Shown: positions 34,391 to 45,694, numbered from the stretch's first letter. The stretch: 64,000 bases of DNA from Sepiola atlantica (GCA_963556195.1 OY744525.1:61333772-61397771); one strand, 5' to 3'. Notes: generated by a model from the letters alone, not told the origin. Numbers and translations: made by a program.

Positions 34391-34599
34391 ATGGGTGAAA
34401 ATTTCAGATTCATGCGAGTAGTATTTTTTTGTGTTCATTTATACATAAATAACACTAAACAATCAAACATTTTGAAAATTTTGCAAAATTCAGAAGGTGC
34501 AAGCCAAAAATAGCCGTTAGGGCTCCACGGGACTCAAAATCCATCAAAATACTACTCGCATGAATCTGAAATTTTTACCCATTACGTCACACTCCTAAT

Positions 34600-34975
34600 A
34601 ATACAAAGATTTCCAAGTTCAAAAAGTGCACCTGGAAAACATCAGAGGTTACATCGGCTGAAACGTTGTGAAAATCATAATCAAGATGAGAATATGTTTC
34701 AGAATCTTTTAGATGAGGATTGATTAATTTTGATTATTTGAATTATTCGGAATACTAATCTCATCTTGGTTGTTATTTTCACAACGTTTCGGCCGATGTA
34801 ACCTCCGACTGTGGATTAAATAAATGATTCAGTTCAAACTTTTGTATAGATTCCCGAGTTCAGCAAGATGCACCTGAAGATTGTCAGAGGTTACACCGGC
34901 CGAAACGTTGTGAAAAAAAACCATCAAAGATGAGAATAGTAGCCAGAATAATCAAAGTAATACAGACTTAATGCT
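34600..34975. mobile_element. Cluster of the same SINE-like family in both orientations
   Basis: Plus copies at about 34600-34700 and 34800-34975. A minus copy at about 34735-34810 shows ATTCGGAATACTAATCTCAT and CACAACGTTTCGGCCGATGT. The head-to-head arrangement gives a local hairpin potential. Confidence 0.6.
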
Positions 34976-35019
34976 GAACTAAATTTCATCCATCTTAATT
35001 AATGGAGATCCATTTCCTT

Positions 35020-35170
35020 AACTACAAGTTTCATAGTACCCAATTTCACTTGCAAAACTCGTGTTAACCTGTGGTGTATGGTTTTCAAGCACTTGCCAAA
35101 GGCGTTGCAGGGTGGGATAGAACCCAGAACCGACTATTTAGAATTCAAACATTGTAACTGCTCGACCACC
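35020..35170 (-). mobile_element. tRNA-derived SINE
   Basis: On the minus strand, AGGTGGTCGAGCAGTTAC resembles an A-box and GGGTTCTATCCC a B-box, followed by CTGCAACGCCTTTGGCAAGT. The ending word is like those used in molluscan tRNA SINE bodies, as I recall them, but I could not compare sequences. Confidence 0.55.
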
Positions 35171-35456
35171 TATTGCTGTACTTAATTTAAGCAGCGTACA
35201 AGTCATATGAAATAAGACTACTCTCTACACATCATAAGTGACAATAAAAGGATAAAATAAATCTGATGGTATGAGATAAAATGAAAAAGCGGAAGACCTG
35301 AAACTCAATGTTTCGCCTAACTGTTATGTGGGCTTTTTCAGGAGAGAAAAGTTAAAAGTGATAAAATACTAGAAGATCTGTAATTTGGAGGAATATATAT
35401 AGTAATCAGGGTATAATAAATTTAAGTCTATGTACAGAGGAAAGATAAACAAATAC

Positions 35457-35770
<314 letters not shown>

Positions 35771-35799
35771 ATAATAATATTTATAAATAAATATTAATT

Positions 35800-35945
35800 A
35801 TTTATTACCTACAGACATCGATGTTTCATGCTAATGCAATCTTCAGTGCAGGAAGTTAATTCTCAACGGTCGGCGGGCCCAAACTCCGATCACAAATCGC
35901 CACTGATTTGCAGTCAAGAGCGTTAACCCCTCGGCCATAGGGAAT
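35800..35945 (-). mobile_element. tRNA-derived SINE
   Basis: The minus strand reads TGGCCGAGGGGTTAACGCTC, TTGACTGCAAATCAG, then GATCGGAGTTTGGGCCC. This is an A-box and anticodon-arm-like region and a degenerate B-box, in tRNA order. Its cloverleaf would be damaged, so I do not call a functional tRNA. Confidence 0.5.
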
Positions 35946-36379
35946 TAGCTAATAATTAAGGAGGAATTTAACTTTGTAAATAGCGAATCGGCAGCTAATT
36001 TACACGAGCAGTGAAAGTGATCAACAAACTGTATTTGGATCTTATATATATAAATTAGTGAACATCATAATACATAAATGTAATAAAATTAAAACCTATT
36101 CTCTTTGATTAACTAATTTCTCCTTATTAAATAATATTCAAAATATTTTTGAATGCTCAAAAGACAATATCACCTGATGAGAACAACATAAGTCAATTGT
36201 TTATATAATTCAGTATTTTCCAGTATATAACTGAATTATAAACATCTGAATCAGGGTGTTGTCTGTCTGGTGTGGCATCCGTCGAAGCCGAGGAAGTTTC
36301 TAGGAGATATTAAATTCACAAGCAGTTCTCAGTCGCATATTTATCCCGGTGAGGTGAGATGCTTTTGACAACGTTAGTT

Positions 36380-36500
36380 TTTGCAGTTTTTTGTGAGGAG
36401 GTATCGCCGTCCTCATACATATTATTTCCAAATGGTCACCCATCTGGTGCTGACCAAGCTCAATGTCACTTTTCAGTGATTTAAGAGAATTAGTGCATTA
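36380..36500 (-). mobile_element. 5S rRNA-derived element, copy 2
   Basis: The minus strand reads GACATTGAGCTTGGTCAGCA, CCAGATGGGTGACCATTTGG, AAATAATATGTATGAGG, then ATACCTCCTCACAAAAAAC. The upstream part (GGCATAATCACGTTAATGCA) matches copy 1. The tail forms GAGG...CCTC like the hairpin tail of copy 3. Confidence 0.7.
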
Positions 36501-36799
36501 ACGTGATTATGCCATAACGGGGTATTGCTCATACTCTGCCTGCAACGTGATTGCAAGTGTAATATTTTGACAAACATGACCTTCATAGACAAGAATGGCA
36601 ACCAGCCTTTAACAGCTTCAAGTGAAGATAGCCTCGCTCAGCTGTCCAGTAGACAGAGGCAGGAAAGAGGACGCCTTTCTTTGTCGGTGTCAAGAAGCTC
36701 TCTTATTACTGAATCTCAAAGAGTCTGGAAGTAGTTCTTCAAAGGTCCAGTCGAAGTTTATACACCCTAGAGTCTGGAAATAGTTCTTCAAAGTTCCTC

Positions 36800-37345
36800 C
36801 AGTCGCATATTTTTGCTAGCCTGGGAGGATGATATCATGATGAACGAACAGATACTACACTGAATGCCTAAGAGGATCGTATCATGACGAACACCAAAGA
36901 AGGAGTTAATGCCTGGGAGGATGATATCATGACAACAGAACAGATAGTGCATTAACCCCCCTCCCAACGGAGAAAATAACCATGGAAGGATGGTATCAAT
37001 GAGAAACAAAGATATACTATACTGAACCGCAAATAGAGGAGGTAATACCTGGGAGGATCGCCCCATAAAAAGAAAAGATAATGACTGCAAGTATGGTATT
37101 ATCGCAACAGACAGATACTACACTGTCTTGCTTCCATCTTACCCCCACTCCCCCGCAAAAAAAAAGAGAAGGCAGTCTCTGAGAAAATGGTTTTGTGACA
37201 ACAGAACAAATACTACATTACAAATTCTCTCAAAGGAGGATGCAATACCTGGGAGGATTACCCTCACCTTCTTAAAAAGGAGGAGGTAATTCTTGAGAGG
37301 GCTCAACAGAACTGATACTACACGTTCCACCCACATTAAAAGATA
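36800..37345. repeat. Diverged relative of the 66-bp minisatellite
   Basis: Irregular units contain GAGGTAATACCTGGGAGGAT, GATATCATGACAACAGAACA and AGATACTACACT, the same parts as the array at 12407-14527 and in the same order. Unit lengths vary and units differ widely, so this array is older or no longer homogenised. A preceding AGAGTCTGGAAGTAGTTCTT is itself duplicated (36721, 36771). Confidence 0.8.
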
Positions 37346-37427
37346 ATACAATAATGGATTAAATCAGTTTTATTTTTTCATTCATTTTAAAGTGTCTAGT
37401 CATAAAAACATTATTTTTTTATAGTTC

Positions 37428-37495
37428 CTTGGCCTTTTTTTGCTAAGATCAAATGTAGTATCTGTTCTCAGCATCCCCGCTACATCAGACGTTTT
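37428..37495 (+). mobile_element. U2 5'-end fragment
   Basis: CCTTGGCCTTTTTTTGCTAA, then GATCAAATGTAGTATCTGTT and CTCAGCATCC, matches the U2 snRNA 5' region over about 45 bases. The usual SINE body is not obvious after it. Confidence 0.65.
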
Positions 37496-37884
37496 ACTAT
37501 CAACGAAAATATTGCGTATATATAAGAAAATATGACAATGCAAAATTACAACTGTATATCACAGAAGATTAATTGATTAAAAGCTGTTTATAAAATCAAT
37601 ATCCAAATTAAGAATACCTAAAGGTGTTTGTGGGTGTTTGCAGTGTACTATATATACGGAATTACAAAATATTATTCCGTATCACAGAATTAAATAAGCA
37701 CAACCTGTTTTGATGTTAATATAATTGGGATTAGTAGAATAAAACCGTGTTTTCTGGGAATCAAATACGGTGGCCATAGCTAATTATATTTGGAAAAGAT
37801 ATAAACCCCATAACCTACCAATTTATGGGTTAAAAAGTAAAATTACTATTATTCTAACAATTCATTTATGAAAGTAAATCATTT

Positions 37885-38295
37885 GTATTATTAAGACTAC
37901 TGTTCTCATCTTGGATGTTATTCTCACTCGTTTCAGCCGATGTCACCTCCGACCTTCTTCAGGTGTGTCTTGTTGAACTCTGTAATTTTTATATCGAACT
38001 CGGGAATCTGTACACAATTTTGAATGGAACCCTTTATTCAATTCATGGGGGTAGCTTGGTCTCGTTCCATCCGCCACGACTGGGTAGAAGTTTTCAGTAA
38101 TTCATGATTATATGCTTAGTATCGCCCATACTGAGGATTGAACCTTCAACCTGGAGAAGACTGTCACTTAGAACTGATTATTACTTCACACTTTTATCTG
38201 TTTTAAGAAGGTCGGGGGTTACATTGGCAAAAAACGTTGTGAGAATAACATTCACGATGAGAACGGTAGTCCAAATAATCCAAATTATCAATCCT
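37885..38295. mobile_element. SINE-like family, minus then plus copy
   Basis: A minus copy (37885-38190) has CTCGTTTCAGCCGATGTCAC and GAACCCTTTATTCAATTC, and ends at CCTTCAACCTGGAG. A shorter plus copy (38205-38295) has AAAAACGTTGTGAGAATAAC. Confidence 0.6.
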
Positions 38296-38396
38296 CATCT
38301 AAAAAGCTCCAAAATTATAGATCATTTGTTTAGAAACATTAACATTAAATGACCGTAAATACAGTTAAGAAAAATCGCTCAAGCCTTTAATGTTAT

Positions 38397-38706
38397 GGGG
38401 CTTCTATAATAAAAAGCCGAAAAAAAAATTTTTCTTGTCGTTTAGTGTTGGAGAGGTAACTCTTCACAACAGCTCTAGCTTCCGAACAATATTTTTCTAA
38501 CCCTAACCCTAACCCTAACCCTTTTATGTATAATCGACGTTCTCCTAGCACAGTAGCCACATGTGCAACGCCAATTAAAGCCATCAGATTTGATTACTGG
38601 AAAATCGTGTTTAAAATTCGTGGTAAGAGTTACCTGCCCCTTATTTACCTCTCCAACACTAAAAGACAAGAAAACCTTTTTTTCGGCTTTTTATTATAGA
38701 AGCACC
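38397..38706. mobile_element. MITE with 8-bp TSD and telomere-like core
   Basis: A 310-bp element flanked by an exact 8-bp direct repeat AATGTTAT (38389-38396, 38707-38714). Inverted ends: GGGGCTTCTATAATAAAAAG on the left and GGTGCTTCTATAATAAAAAG on the right (reverse-complemented). These continue CCGAAAAAAA and GTGTTGGAGAGGTAA. An 8-bp TSD suggests the hAT group or another 8-bp-TSD superfamily; the superfamily is not settled. No ORF. The interior carries four telomere-like units. Confidence 0.9.
38498..38521. repeat. Interstitial telomere-like repeat inside a MITE
   Basis: TAACCCTAACCCTAACCCTAACCC, four units of TTAGGG on the minus strand. It lies wholly within the MITE at 38397-38706, so it moved with the element rather than marking an old chromosome end. 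Confidence 0.9.
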
Positions 38707-39004
38707 AATGTTATTATAATAGGAAAACATTTGTTTAGTAATTTAAAACCAAGCTAAAACATCTGCAGAAAACTCTTGATTCAAACTCTGCCATTAGTTT
38801 TGCTCAAATTATTCACAACAAATATGTCAACCTACAAACACACACATACATCTTTTCTTATATATATATATAACACAGTGCCAGGTCGAACTACCATCTC
38901 AATATTATTGAGGCGTTAGTCATTAACAACTCTCGACCTAGCCTGTGTAGACAAAAGATTTTGAAGCATCAGTTGGAGATCTTTAATGATTCAAAGCCAC
39001 CATA

Positions 39005-39260
39005 ACGTTGAGAGATTTTTTTTTTTTCCCTCTCAATCGTTTCCTCCAACTGAAATAAGTTTTTTTCCCCTCATATCTCATTCGACTTTTAGTTTTTAAT
39101 TTACCATTCTGACGTTTCCTCTCAGAGGGTCAGACGATAAGGCCTTAAGGTAATTTTAACAATTTTCCTTCTTTTTTTTTCTTTTTTTTTTCCACTCGTC
39201 TGTTTCATTGATTATAATAATGCTTCCTCTAAAATTAATCCTACGATTCTGTTGTACACG
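39005..39260 (+). repeat. Half copy of the palindrome found at 49440-49830
   Basis: CTCTCAATCGTTTCCTCCAA, TATCTCATTCGAC, TCTGACGTTTCCTCTCAGAG, GGTCAGACGATAAGGCCTTA, then TTTCATTGATTATAATAATG. This corresponds to the right arm of the 49.6-kb palindrome. The left arm is absent. Confidence 0.8.
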
Positions 39261-39466
39261 AAATTTACTTATATATATATATATATATATATTTGAATAA
39301 TATAAAGGTATTTTATATTAGATCCTATCATGATAAGGAGATGCTTGATATTGGGAAAAGAGTATTATTGTAGGAAATATTAAAATGATGATGAAAAAAG
39401 TAAAGTTACATACGTCACAAGTTTATTAAATCATCAAGTGTTTCAACAAGGAATATAATAAAATGA

Positions 39467-39715
39467 CCTTTAATCCATGGATTTTCAAAGAATTGCTCTT
39501 CTCGTTAGAAGGAACAATCAATAAATTGCTAATTATTAATAAGTATTGATGTGAAAATATGCAACAAACATTTTAAGATATGCTAAAGATTGTTGTTGCA
39601 TATTTTCAAATTATTACATATTTTCAAATTAATACTTACTAATAATTAGTAATTAATTGTTTTTTTTTCCTTCTGAGGAGAAGAGTAATTCTTTGAAAAT
39701 TCATAGATTAAAGGT
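39467..39715. mobile_element. Fold-back element
   Basis: The left arm TTTAATCCATGGATTTTCAA, AGAATTGCTCTTCTCGTTAG faces the right arm CTGAGGAGAAGAGTAATTCT, TTGAAAATTCATAGATTAAA. Inner arms of AATTATTAATAAGTATTGAT type continue the pairing. The outer words resemble those inside the fold-back at 17171-17592 (GAGAAGAGTTTTATCTTTGA, ACCATGGTTTAAGG), so they may be related. Confidence 0.7.
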
Positions 39716-39724
39716 ATTTCAGTG

Positions 39725-40135
39725 TTTCCTATAGTGTCCTCCTAACCTAAGGGAGCTAGGGAGCTAGGGAACCTCCTTTAAACTTCAAGTATATCCTATT
39801 TTGATGAAATTTACATCATATGTATAAAATTCTCAAAGGGAGACAATAGAAGTGGTCCTGAATCTCTATATTATTCTCTACATATTCCCACCTCTAAGTG
39901 ACCCATTGGGATAGAATCATCTTAAAACTTCAAATAAGTATATCCGATTTTAATGAAATTTAAACCATATGTATAAGAAACTAATTCAGAGAGTTTTCAA
40001 ACATCTAAGCTTCTTTCGACTATATTAAAGGGGGAGGGAAGGAGGGGGTTAGTAAAAACAAAGAAAATAATATGGTGTTATGAGCATAGTGAAAAAGTAC
40101 ATAGTAGTGATCCTCATTCCGAACAACGTCAGGTC
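39725..40135 (+). repeat. Dispersed repeat with sub-repeats, copy 2
   Basis: Inverted relative to the copy at 15235-15830. Two sub-units are visible: CTTCAAGTATATCCTATTTT, GATGAAATTTACATCATATG, and the like at 39937. Confidence 0.7.
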
Positions 40136-40138
40136 TTG

Positions 40139-40210
40139 CTGCTAGTACACACTGATGAGCTGTGAAACAGCGAAACAGTCTGTATGTGGATGACTATATA
40201 AAGCTCCCTC
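40139..40210 (+). repeat. 3' part of a tRNA-SINE
   Basis: ACTGATGAGCTGTGAAACAG, CGAAACAGTCTGTATGTGGA, TGACTATATA. The same tail ends the fuller copy at 40330-40500. Confidence 0.6.
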
Positions 40211-40329
40211 CCTGGGTAGAGCTTATTTTGTAAGGATATTGCCAACTGCCATTAGCTTTAAGGCATAGCTCATTAGGTAAAACTAATTCGAGCTCCGGCA
40301 CTTGCAATGTTTACATTGAGATATTTCTT

Positions 40330-40474
40330 ACATTCAGTCAGTGTCGCATGATAGCGTAGGGGTTAGCAGCGCCGACTGTCAGCTCGACGGTTGAGTTTCA
40401 ATCCCGGCTTGACGCACTAACTGGTCTAGCCGCACTGATGAGCTGTGAAACCACGAAACAGTCTGTATGTGAAT

Positions 40475-40512
<38 letters not shown>
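40330..40512 (+). mobile_element. tRNA-derived SINE with AT tail
   Basis: The tRNA-like head has GATAGCGTAGGGGTTAGCAG (A-box region) and GGTTGAGTTTCAATCCCGG (B-box). A body follows: GCCGCACTGATGAGCTGTGA, AACCACGAAACAGTCTGTAT. It ends in an (AT)n tract. The CACTGATGAG...CGAAACA body is shared with 48826-48955 and 49205-49340. Confidence 0.7.
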
Positions 40513-40517
<5 letters not shown>

Positions 40518-40575
40518 TGGAACACACACAAATCAGGTCTGAACTGTGAGTGTATTTAATATGTATAAGTTTTTT

Positions 40576-40884
40576 GGTGCTTCTGTATTACAGTGCCGAA
40601 AAAATATTTTTTTTTATATTTGATTTTGAAGAGTCAAATGACAGGGAGAGATAATTCAAAGTATTCACCCAGGATTTATCTTCAAAGGGATTTTACCGTT
40701 ATGCATTTTAATTAACTTAACGTAAAATATATATATATATATATACTTAAAAAGATTATTTAGTAATCAAACAATAACACTTTATGGTATTTGGCACCAA
40801 TAAAAATTAAAAAGATTTATTTCAATAAATCTTTTTAATTAAAGATAAAAAAGTTTTTTTCCGGCTCTGTAATATGGAAGCACC
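40576..40884. mobile_element. MITE related to the one at 38397
   Basis: Inverted ends are GGTGCTTCTGTATTACAGTG, CCGAAAAAA on the left and GGTGCTTCCATATTACAGAG, CCGGAAAAAA on the right (reverse-complemented). The flanks AGTTTTTT (40568-40575) and AGTTGCTT (40885-40892) agree at 6 of 8 positions, consistent with a decayed 8-bp TSD. Same terminal pattern as the 38.4-kb element but a different interior, including an inverted AAAAAGATTTATT...AATAAATCTTTTT. Confidence 0.75.
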
Positions 40885-41035
40885 AGTTGCTTACAGGCCG
40901 AGAAGGATTTTGCTTTGCCATGAGTGTTTGCTGGTTGAGGAATTTGTGCTTAATAACAAGATAGATGCATGTGCATTTATAATAACAAAAAGTACAGGTT
41001 CCCTTTCTCATACATTAATATGAAGAATTGAGCAT

Positions 41036-41740
41036 GCCTATAGTCAAGATTGTCTGCTCTTTTTTACTTCCGGTTTCAGCTCTGCAGATACGACGACAGT
41101 GACAAGCCAGATATGGTCCCTTATAATTATGATTAGTACACAATCTTTACCATAACCGTATTTTCTTTTATTACAAATACTTTCCATATAATTGAACATT
41201 TAAGGGTTTTTCTTTTAATCAAATACTGAAACGAATTAGTCTGTGTGTCAGAATTTATTTATTTTTTATAAAATATGTTATAATAATAATAATGGATTTT
41301 AAGATTTTTTTTTAACAAATAATCAACCTAATTATTCTTTTTTTCAGATTTTTTAAAATAAAATACTTTATAATAAAAATATATTTTCTGTAAAAAAATA
41401 GTTTTGAACAAAAATAGTCTTTGTTTTGAAATGCTTTTTTATTACAAATACTCAAATAAATGTTTATTAAATTGTTAGGCGAAGGTTCAGAATAGTTAAA
41501 AAAAAGAAACAAAAAAACGCCCCCCCCCCCTTCCACGTTAAGAATGGCTTTCTAAATAATAATGTTATTATTTAGAAAGCCATTCTTAACATGGGAAGGG
41601 GGGCGGTTTTCACGTTATCTGCGTCTATGAAGATAATTATCAATCAGCAGGGAACATATGTGGCTTGTCACCGTCTGCGGAGCAGAAACCGGAAGTCAAA
41701 AGGAGTAAACAATCTTGACTATAACCATGAGCGTTTTACA
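41036..41740. mobile_element. About 700-bp fold-back with central hairpin
   Basis: The outer arms of about 90 bp share TATAGTCAAGATTGT, CTTCCGGTTTC, GCTC(C/T)GCAGA and GTGACAAGCCA (left 41039-41125, right 41650-41728). Near the middle, CCACGTTAAGAATGGCTTTC, TAAATAATAA pairs with TTATTATTTAGAAAGCCATT, CTTAACATGG (41534-41602), an almost perfect 34-bp stem, flanked by C and G runs. Between these, only A+T-rich DNA. Confidence 0.8.
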
Positions 41741-43204
41741 CAATTTTAAATGTCCATCTTTTTATAAAAGTTTCATATTCATTTAATTTTTAGCACCAAA
41801 TACATTTTTTTATAAATAGCGGGGGATCGTTCGAAATATTAGAATAAAAAATTATAACACTTATAAATTAGATGTTTTTCAATAAGACTATTTTTATTTA
41901 TCAAATGTGAAGAAACTCATCATTTTTAGGCGAGAAACATTATAGTTAAGATTATTTCGACATATTCCAACAACAAGTAATACGATTATGAATTAATAAT
42001 GCGAAAAATCTTATGAAATAAAAGGTTCAAGCAACATTCTAACTACGTTGCTACGACAAACCTCGGAAAACAAGAGTTATCCCTTAACTTCAAAATAAGC
42101 TTCCAAAAGTTACTTCCCTTGATCCATATCATAAAAGTATTTCTTTCATACAAAGTCTTTAGTGAAATAACTGTTCACAATCAACTAGAAAACATTGATT
42201 TTGTTGATATCACGTTACTGTACTCTTTTTCTAAATGTACTATTAATTAAAAATCATATTAGAATGTTTATTTTTAATTGATTTCCGGTGACGATGAATT
42301 TACTTAGTTCGGCCGTATGGACAAGCTGATAGATTTTACAACTCAGGACAACTGCAGTTACCGCCCTTGATTCTTAAACTAGCTGTATTTTGTGTGTATT
42401 TGCAACTCACAAATATATACCCCTCTTTCCTTAATGGACACAAATATTCATTAAATTTATGGATGCATACACAAATATTACGTCAATTTCATTTCTAATG
42501 GCTTCCGCATAGCTGTACGATTTATTTTTCTAGAAATTAAAACAATTTCGACAATAAATTTTTTTCCTGGGTAAGCAAAGTGATAGTGGTGGTGTGTGTG
42601 TGGGGGGGGGGGTGAAAGTGACAAAAATGTAATGGAAATTTTTATAATAATAATTTTTTTAAATTATTCATTAATTAATTACTTTTGTAATGACGAAGTA
42701 CAGAAAATACATTTGCAATAAGATAATTGCCTGATTTTTTGTTATAAAAAAAATCTACTAATTTTTTTTATCCATATTTAAAATTGTTAGTTCAATTTGG
42801 AGATACCTGTGGCTACGTGGCAGAAAATTCTTTCGATCATATTTGCCTACAGAAGTTGAAAATCAAAGGGAGATAATTGTGTATATTCAAACACAGCATA
42901 ATTATATTTTATTTATTTTATCATTTAAAAATAAAAGTCAAGTTATATACAAATATCGTAATCAATGAGTACGATATTCGTATATAGAGTATTTTATAAT
43001 TTTACTACAGTTGATGGAGATGTTAATTTTCATCTTATCAGAATTTAAATTTTTTTATATTGATCACCCAAGAAAACAAACCTCAAATAATCGGAACAGA
43101 ACCGAATCAAAACAGCAGATCTCGGACAAATAAACACTCGATAGTTCAACCTTCTTTTTTTTTTTAATTTTCTTATCTTTTATTTTTTTCTGGGTATGGA
43201 ATAT

Positions 43205-43645
43205 CCTACCAGATGCCAGATATTCACCCGCTATTTCAGACACTTCAGCCGAGAGATCTTTTTAAGATTCTAACAGTCCCTTTAAGTGCAATTGTTTATA
43301 TTTCTCTTGCACTTGGTTCACCGGGTGTATTCGCCAGGTAGTTTTTGAAATTCTTTTTCATGAGTGGTTGCTCCTATAATTACTGGAATGATGGAGATCT
43401 TCTTGAGATTCCATTTTTTTTTCATGTCATACACAAGACTTTGGTATTTCGTTATCTGTTCCCTTTCCAGCTCTGTTTAAGCCAGCATCATACGGGACAC
43501 TGACTTCAACTATGGTTGCTACTTTCTCCCTTTTGTCATATATCACTATGTCAGGCTTAACAGCTCCGTTTTCTATATATGTAGCTGTAGGGATTGCATA
43601 GTCATAGTGGATGGTGTATGACCTTTTCAGTTATGCGTTACCTCT
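43205..43645 (-). pseudogene. LINE fragment with restriction-like endonuclease
   Basis: The minus strand reads AIPTATYIENGAVKPDIVIY, then DKREKVATIVEVSVPYDAG, and in another frame TKYQSLVYDMKKKWNLKKIS, IIPVIIGA. The KPDIVIYD...VEVSVPYD pattern is the PD-D catalytic core of the restriction-like endonuclease found at the C-terminus of R2/NeSL-type LINEs. At least one frameshift and several stops near the end. The RT part is missing. The clade name is an inference. Confidence 0.7.
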
Positions 43646-44372
43646 TATTCCATCAAGTTAAAACTAAAAAATATATTTCTAGGATTTAACATATTTGAAA
43701 GTACTTTTTTTTTAAATTAAATTTTTTTAATTTTTTTACCAAAACGTCATATGAATTATGTTAAGCCATTTATCAAACTACAAGAACAGATATTCTTATC
43801 ATGTGTTCATTCCATCTGTGTTTTTAGTGACGAAAATGCTATTCCAAATTTTAGTATCGTTATTTTCATGGTAGGTGCTCGACTGAGCTCCAAGCTTTGA
43901 AACACAGCAAAAACTCGTCTAACATCAACCATTGTAAATGAATATTCCTTTCTTCATCTGTGTACCTAAAACTAACGAGAACTTTTGTGAACAAAATTTC
44001 GTTCCAATAACTTACCATCTGTGGAATATCATACGACGGGGCTGCTTTTCAGTTAAATACAAAATGGTCGTTTTTAAGTCCAATCTTAACAAATTCTTGT
44101 CCACTTAATATAATCAAATTCTGACGATTTTATCCAGCGTTTCAAATCCTCTCATGGTGTTGTTCATCACGAACTGACAATCTTAGTAAGCCTAATCTTC
44201 GAGTGACCTTTGGGTCTTGATAAGTGGTGGCACATTTGTAAAAAAAAAAAAATGTCAGGCTGACAAATATGTTATTTCAAACATAAGCATGACAAACAGA
44301 CGAAAATGCTTTTTCAAACTTAAACAGAACACATCGACTGATTGAGGCTTTTTGATGTATCAAAAATAAGTG

Positions 44373-44592
44373 CAGTTCCTATTTACTTGCCTCCCCACGA
44401 GAGCAAAGTTAGACACAAGGTCGGGTTTTAATGTGAGCAAATCCAGCACCTCTAAAAGGAGGCACTCTGGATCGAAACAAAACTAAAAATTGCCTCAGTC
44501 CAGAAGGGCTTTTCCTTTACTGACCGATGAAAAGAATAGACCAAATGTAGCATCAGAACAGATACATTTTGTTCCTAGCCAAAAAGCCAAGG
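44373..44592 (-). mobile_element. U2-headed SINE, second subfamily
   Basis: Body begins (plus strand) TTACTTGCCTCCCCACGAGA and ends with a reversed head ATGTAGCATCAGAACAGATA, then TTGTTCCTAGCCAAAAAGCC. Close to the copy at 31243. It directly abuts the next SINE, so the two form a tandem pair. Confidence 0.75.
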
Positions 44593-44593
44593 G

Positions 44594-44945
44594 TGTGTAT
44601 TGATTTACTCCTCTCCAGGAGTTAGGCACAAGGCCAGTTTTTATCTTACTCCCACAAGTAAGATGTGACCTAAGGTCGGGTCAGGAAAGTGGGGTTTAAA
44701 AATTGCCTGGGCAGCCCCGTCGGCATTCCCCGGTAGGGCGCCTCAGGCAGTAAGCAATAAACTTACTCCTCCCCAAAGAGGGGAGGCGAAGCCTGGGAGG
44801 GTGAACCTCCTAGAACTGCACAGGACAAACTCATAGACCGGCGTAAATCAAGCTCCGAAGACCAAGACAATACCAGTCTATGGGGTGCAGTATCCATCGG
44901 AACAGATACTACACTTTGATCTTAGCCAAAAGGCCAAGAACAATA
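44594..44945 (-). mobile_element. U2-headed SINE, best-preserved head
   Basis: On the minus strand it starts TTCTTGGCCTTTTGGCTAAG, ATCAAAGTGTAGTATCTGTT, CCGATGG. This matches U2 snRNA from close to its 5' end through about nucleotide 45 with one inserted A. The body and the end (GGAGAGGAGTAAATCAA) match the copies at 2751 and 15913. Confidence 0.85.
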
Positions 44946-45147
44946 AAAGAGATGAATGCTATTTCATACTAAAGTTTCACAGATAAACGAAAATGCTATT
45001 TCAGACTTAAGCATGACAGATTGATCAACAAAATCTGTTAGAGAGATATCTTGAATACATCTAAAATAAGATGTGCCTGTCCAATATGTGTGCTTAGCAC
45101 TCTCCTGTGACTCTTTAATAATTGGAAGAAGTAATCAGTACTATTAC

Positions 45148-45497
45148 CGACATAAATTATTTTAAAGGAAATACCAATGGAAAATTAGTCAAAAACAATT
45201 TATTTTGATTTACCTACTCATTTGTGACCTATTTGCGTTTTAAAACAATAAATATTTAATATAAGTTATAAGCGTTTTAAGTTCCATTTCGGATCTGAAT
45301 AAAGTAGGCATATTTGTTTACGTTACTGACTAAACAAAGATGGCTGCTTTGTTCAGATCTGATATTTACAGAACTTAAAATGCTTATAACTCCTATTAAA
45401 TATTTGATTTTCTTTTAATACAAATGAGTAGATAAAGCAAACTACAAATTTCCCGACGGTATTTCCTTTAAAATAATTAATGTCGGTAATAGTAATA
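45148..45497. mobile_element. Palindromic fold-back, about 165-bp arms
   Basis: The left side ACTATTACCGACATAAATTA, TTTTAAAGGAAATACC is mirrored at the right by GGTATTTCCTTTAAAATAAT, TAATGTCGGTAATAGT. The pairing continues with interruptions to about 45325. It contains TTCGGATCTGAATAAAGTAG near the centre and no ORF. No clear TSD. Confidence 0.75.
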
Positions 45498-45694
45498 ATT
45501 ACACTAGAAAGAAGTCAGACCCATAAAATACTTCAAATCAATCAGACACATACTGCATCATTGGGGAATATAGAGGTTACACAACTGAAGTTATGGGCTT
45601 CGAAAAAAGGTTCCTTTGTTTTAAGTAAAGCTAAAATTTCAGCGATTAAGACAGTTAATTAATGCTAAAGAAAGAGAGAGTCAACAGATGACGA

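Noticed and set aside
38498..38521. Evidence of a chromosome end or fusion point
   Set aside because: The four telomere-like units lie inside a MITE with a perfect TSD, so they were carried in by the element.
44594..44945. Functional U2 snRNA gene
   Set aside because: Only the first 45 or so bases match U2. The Sm-site and 3' stem-loops are missing and an unrelated body follows.
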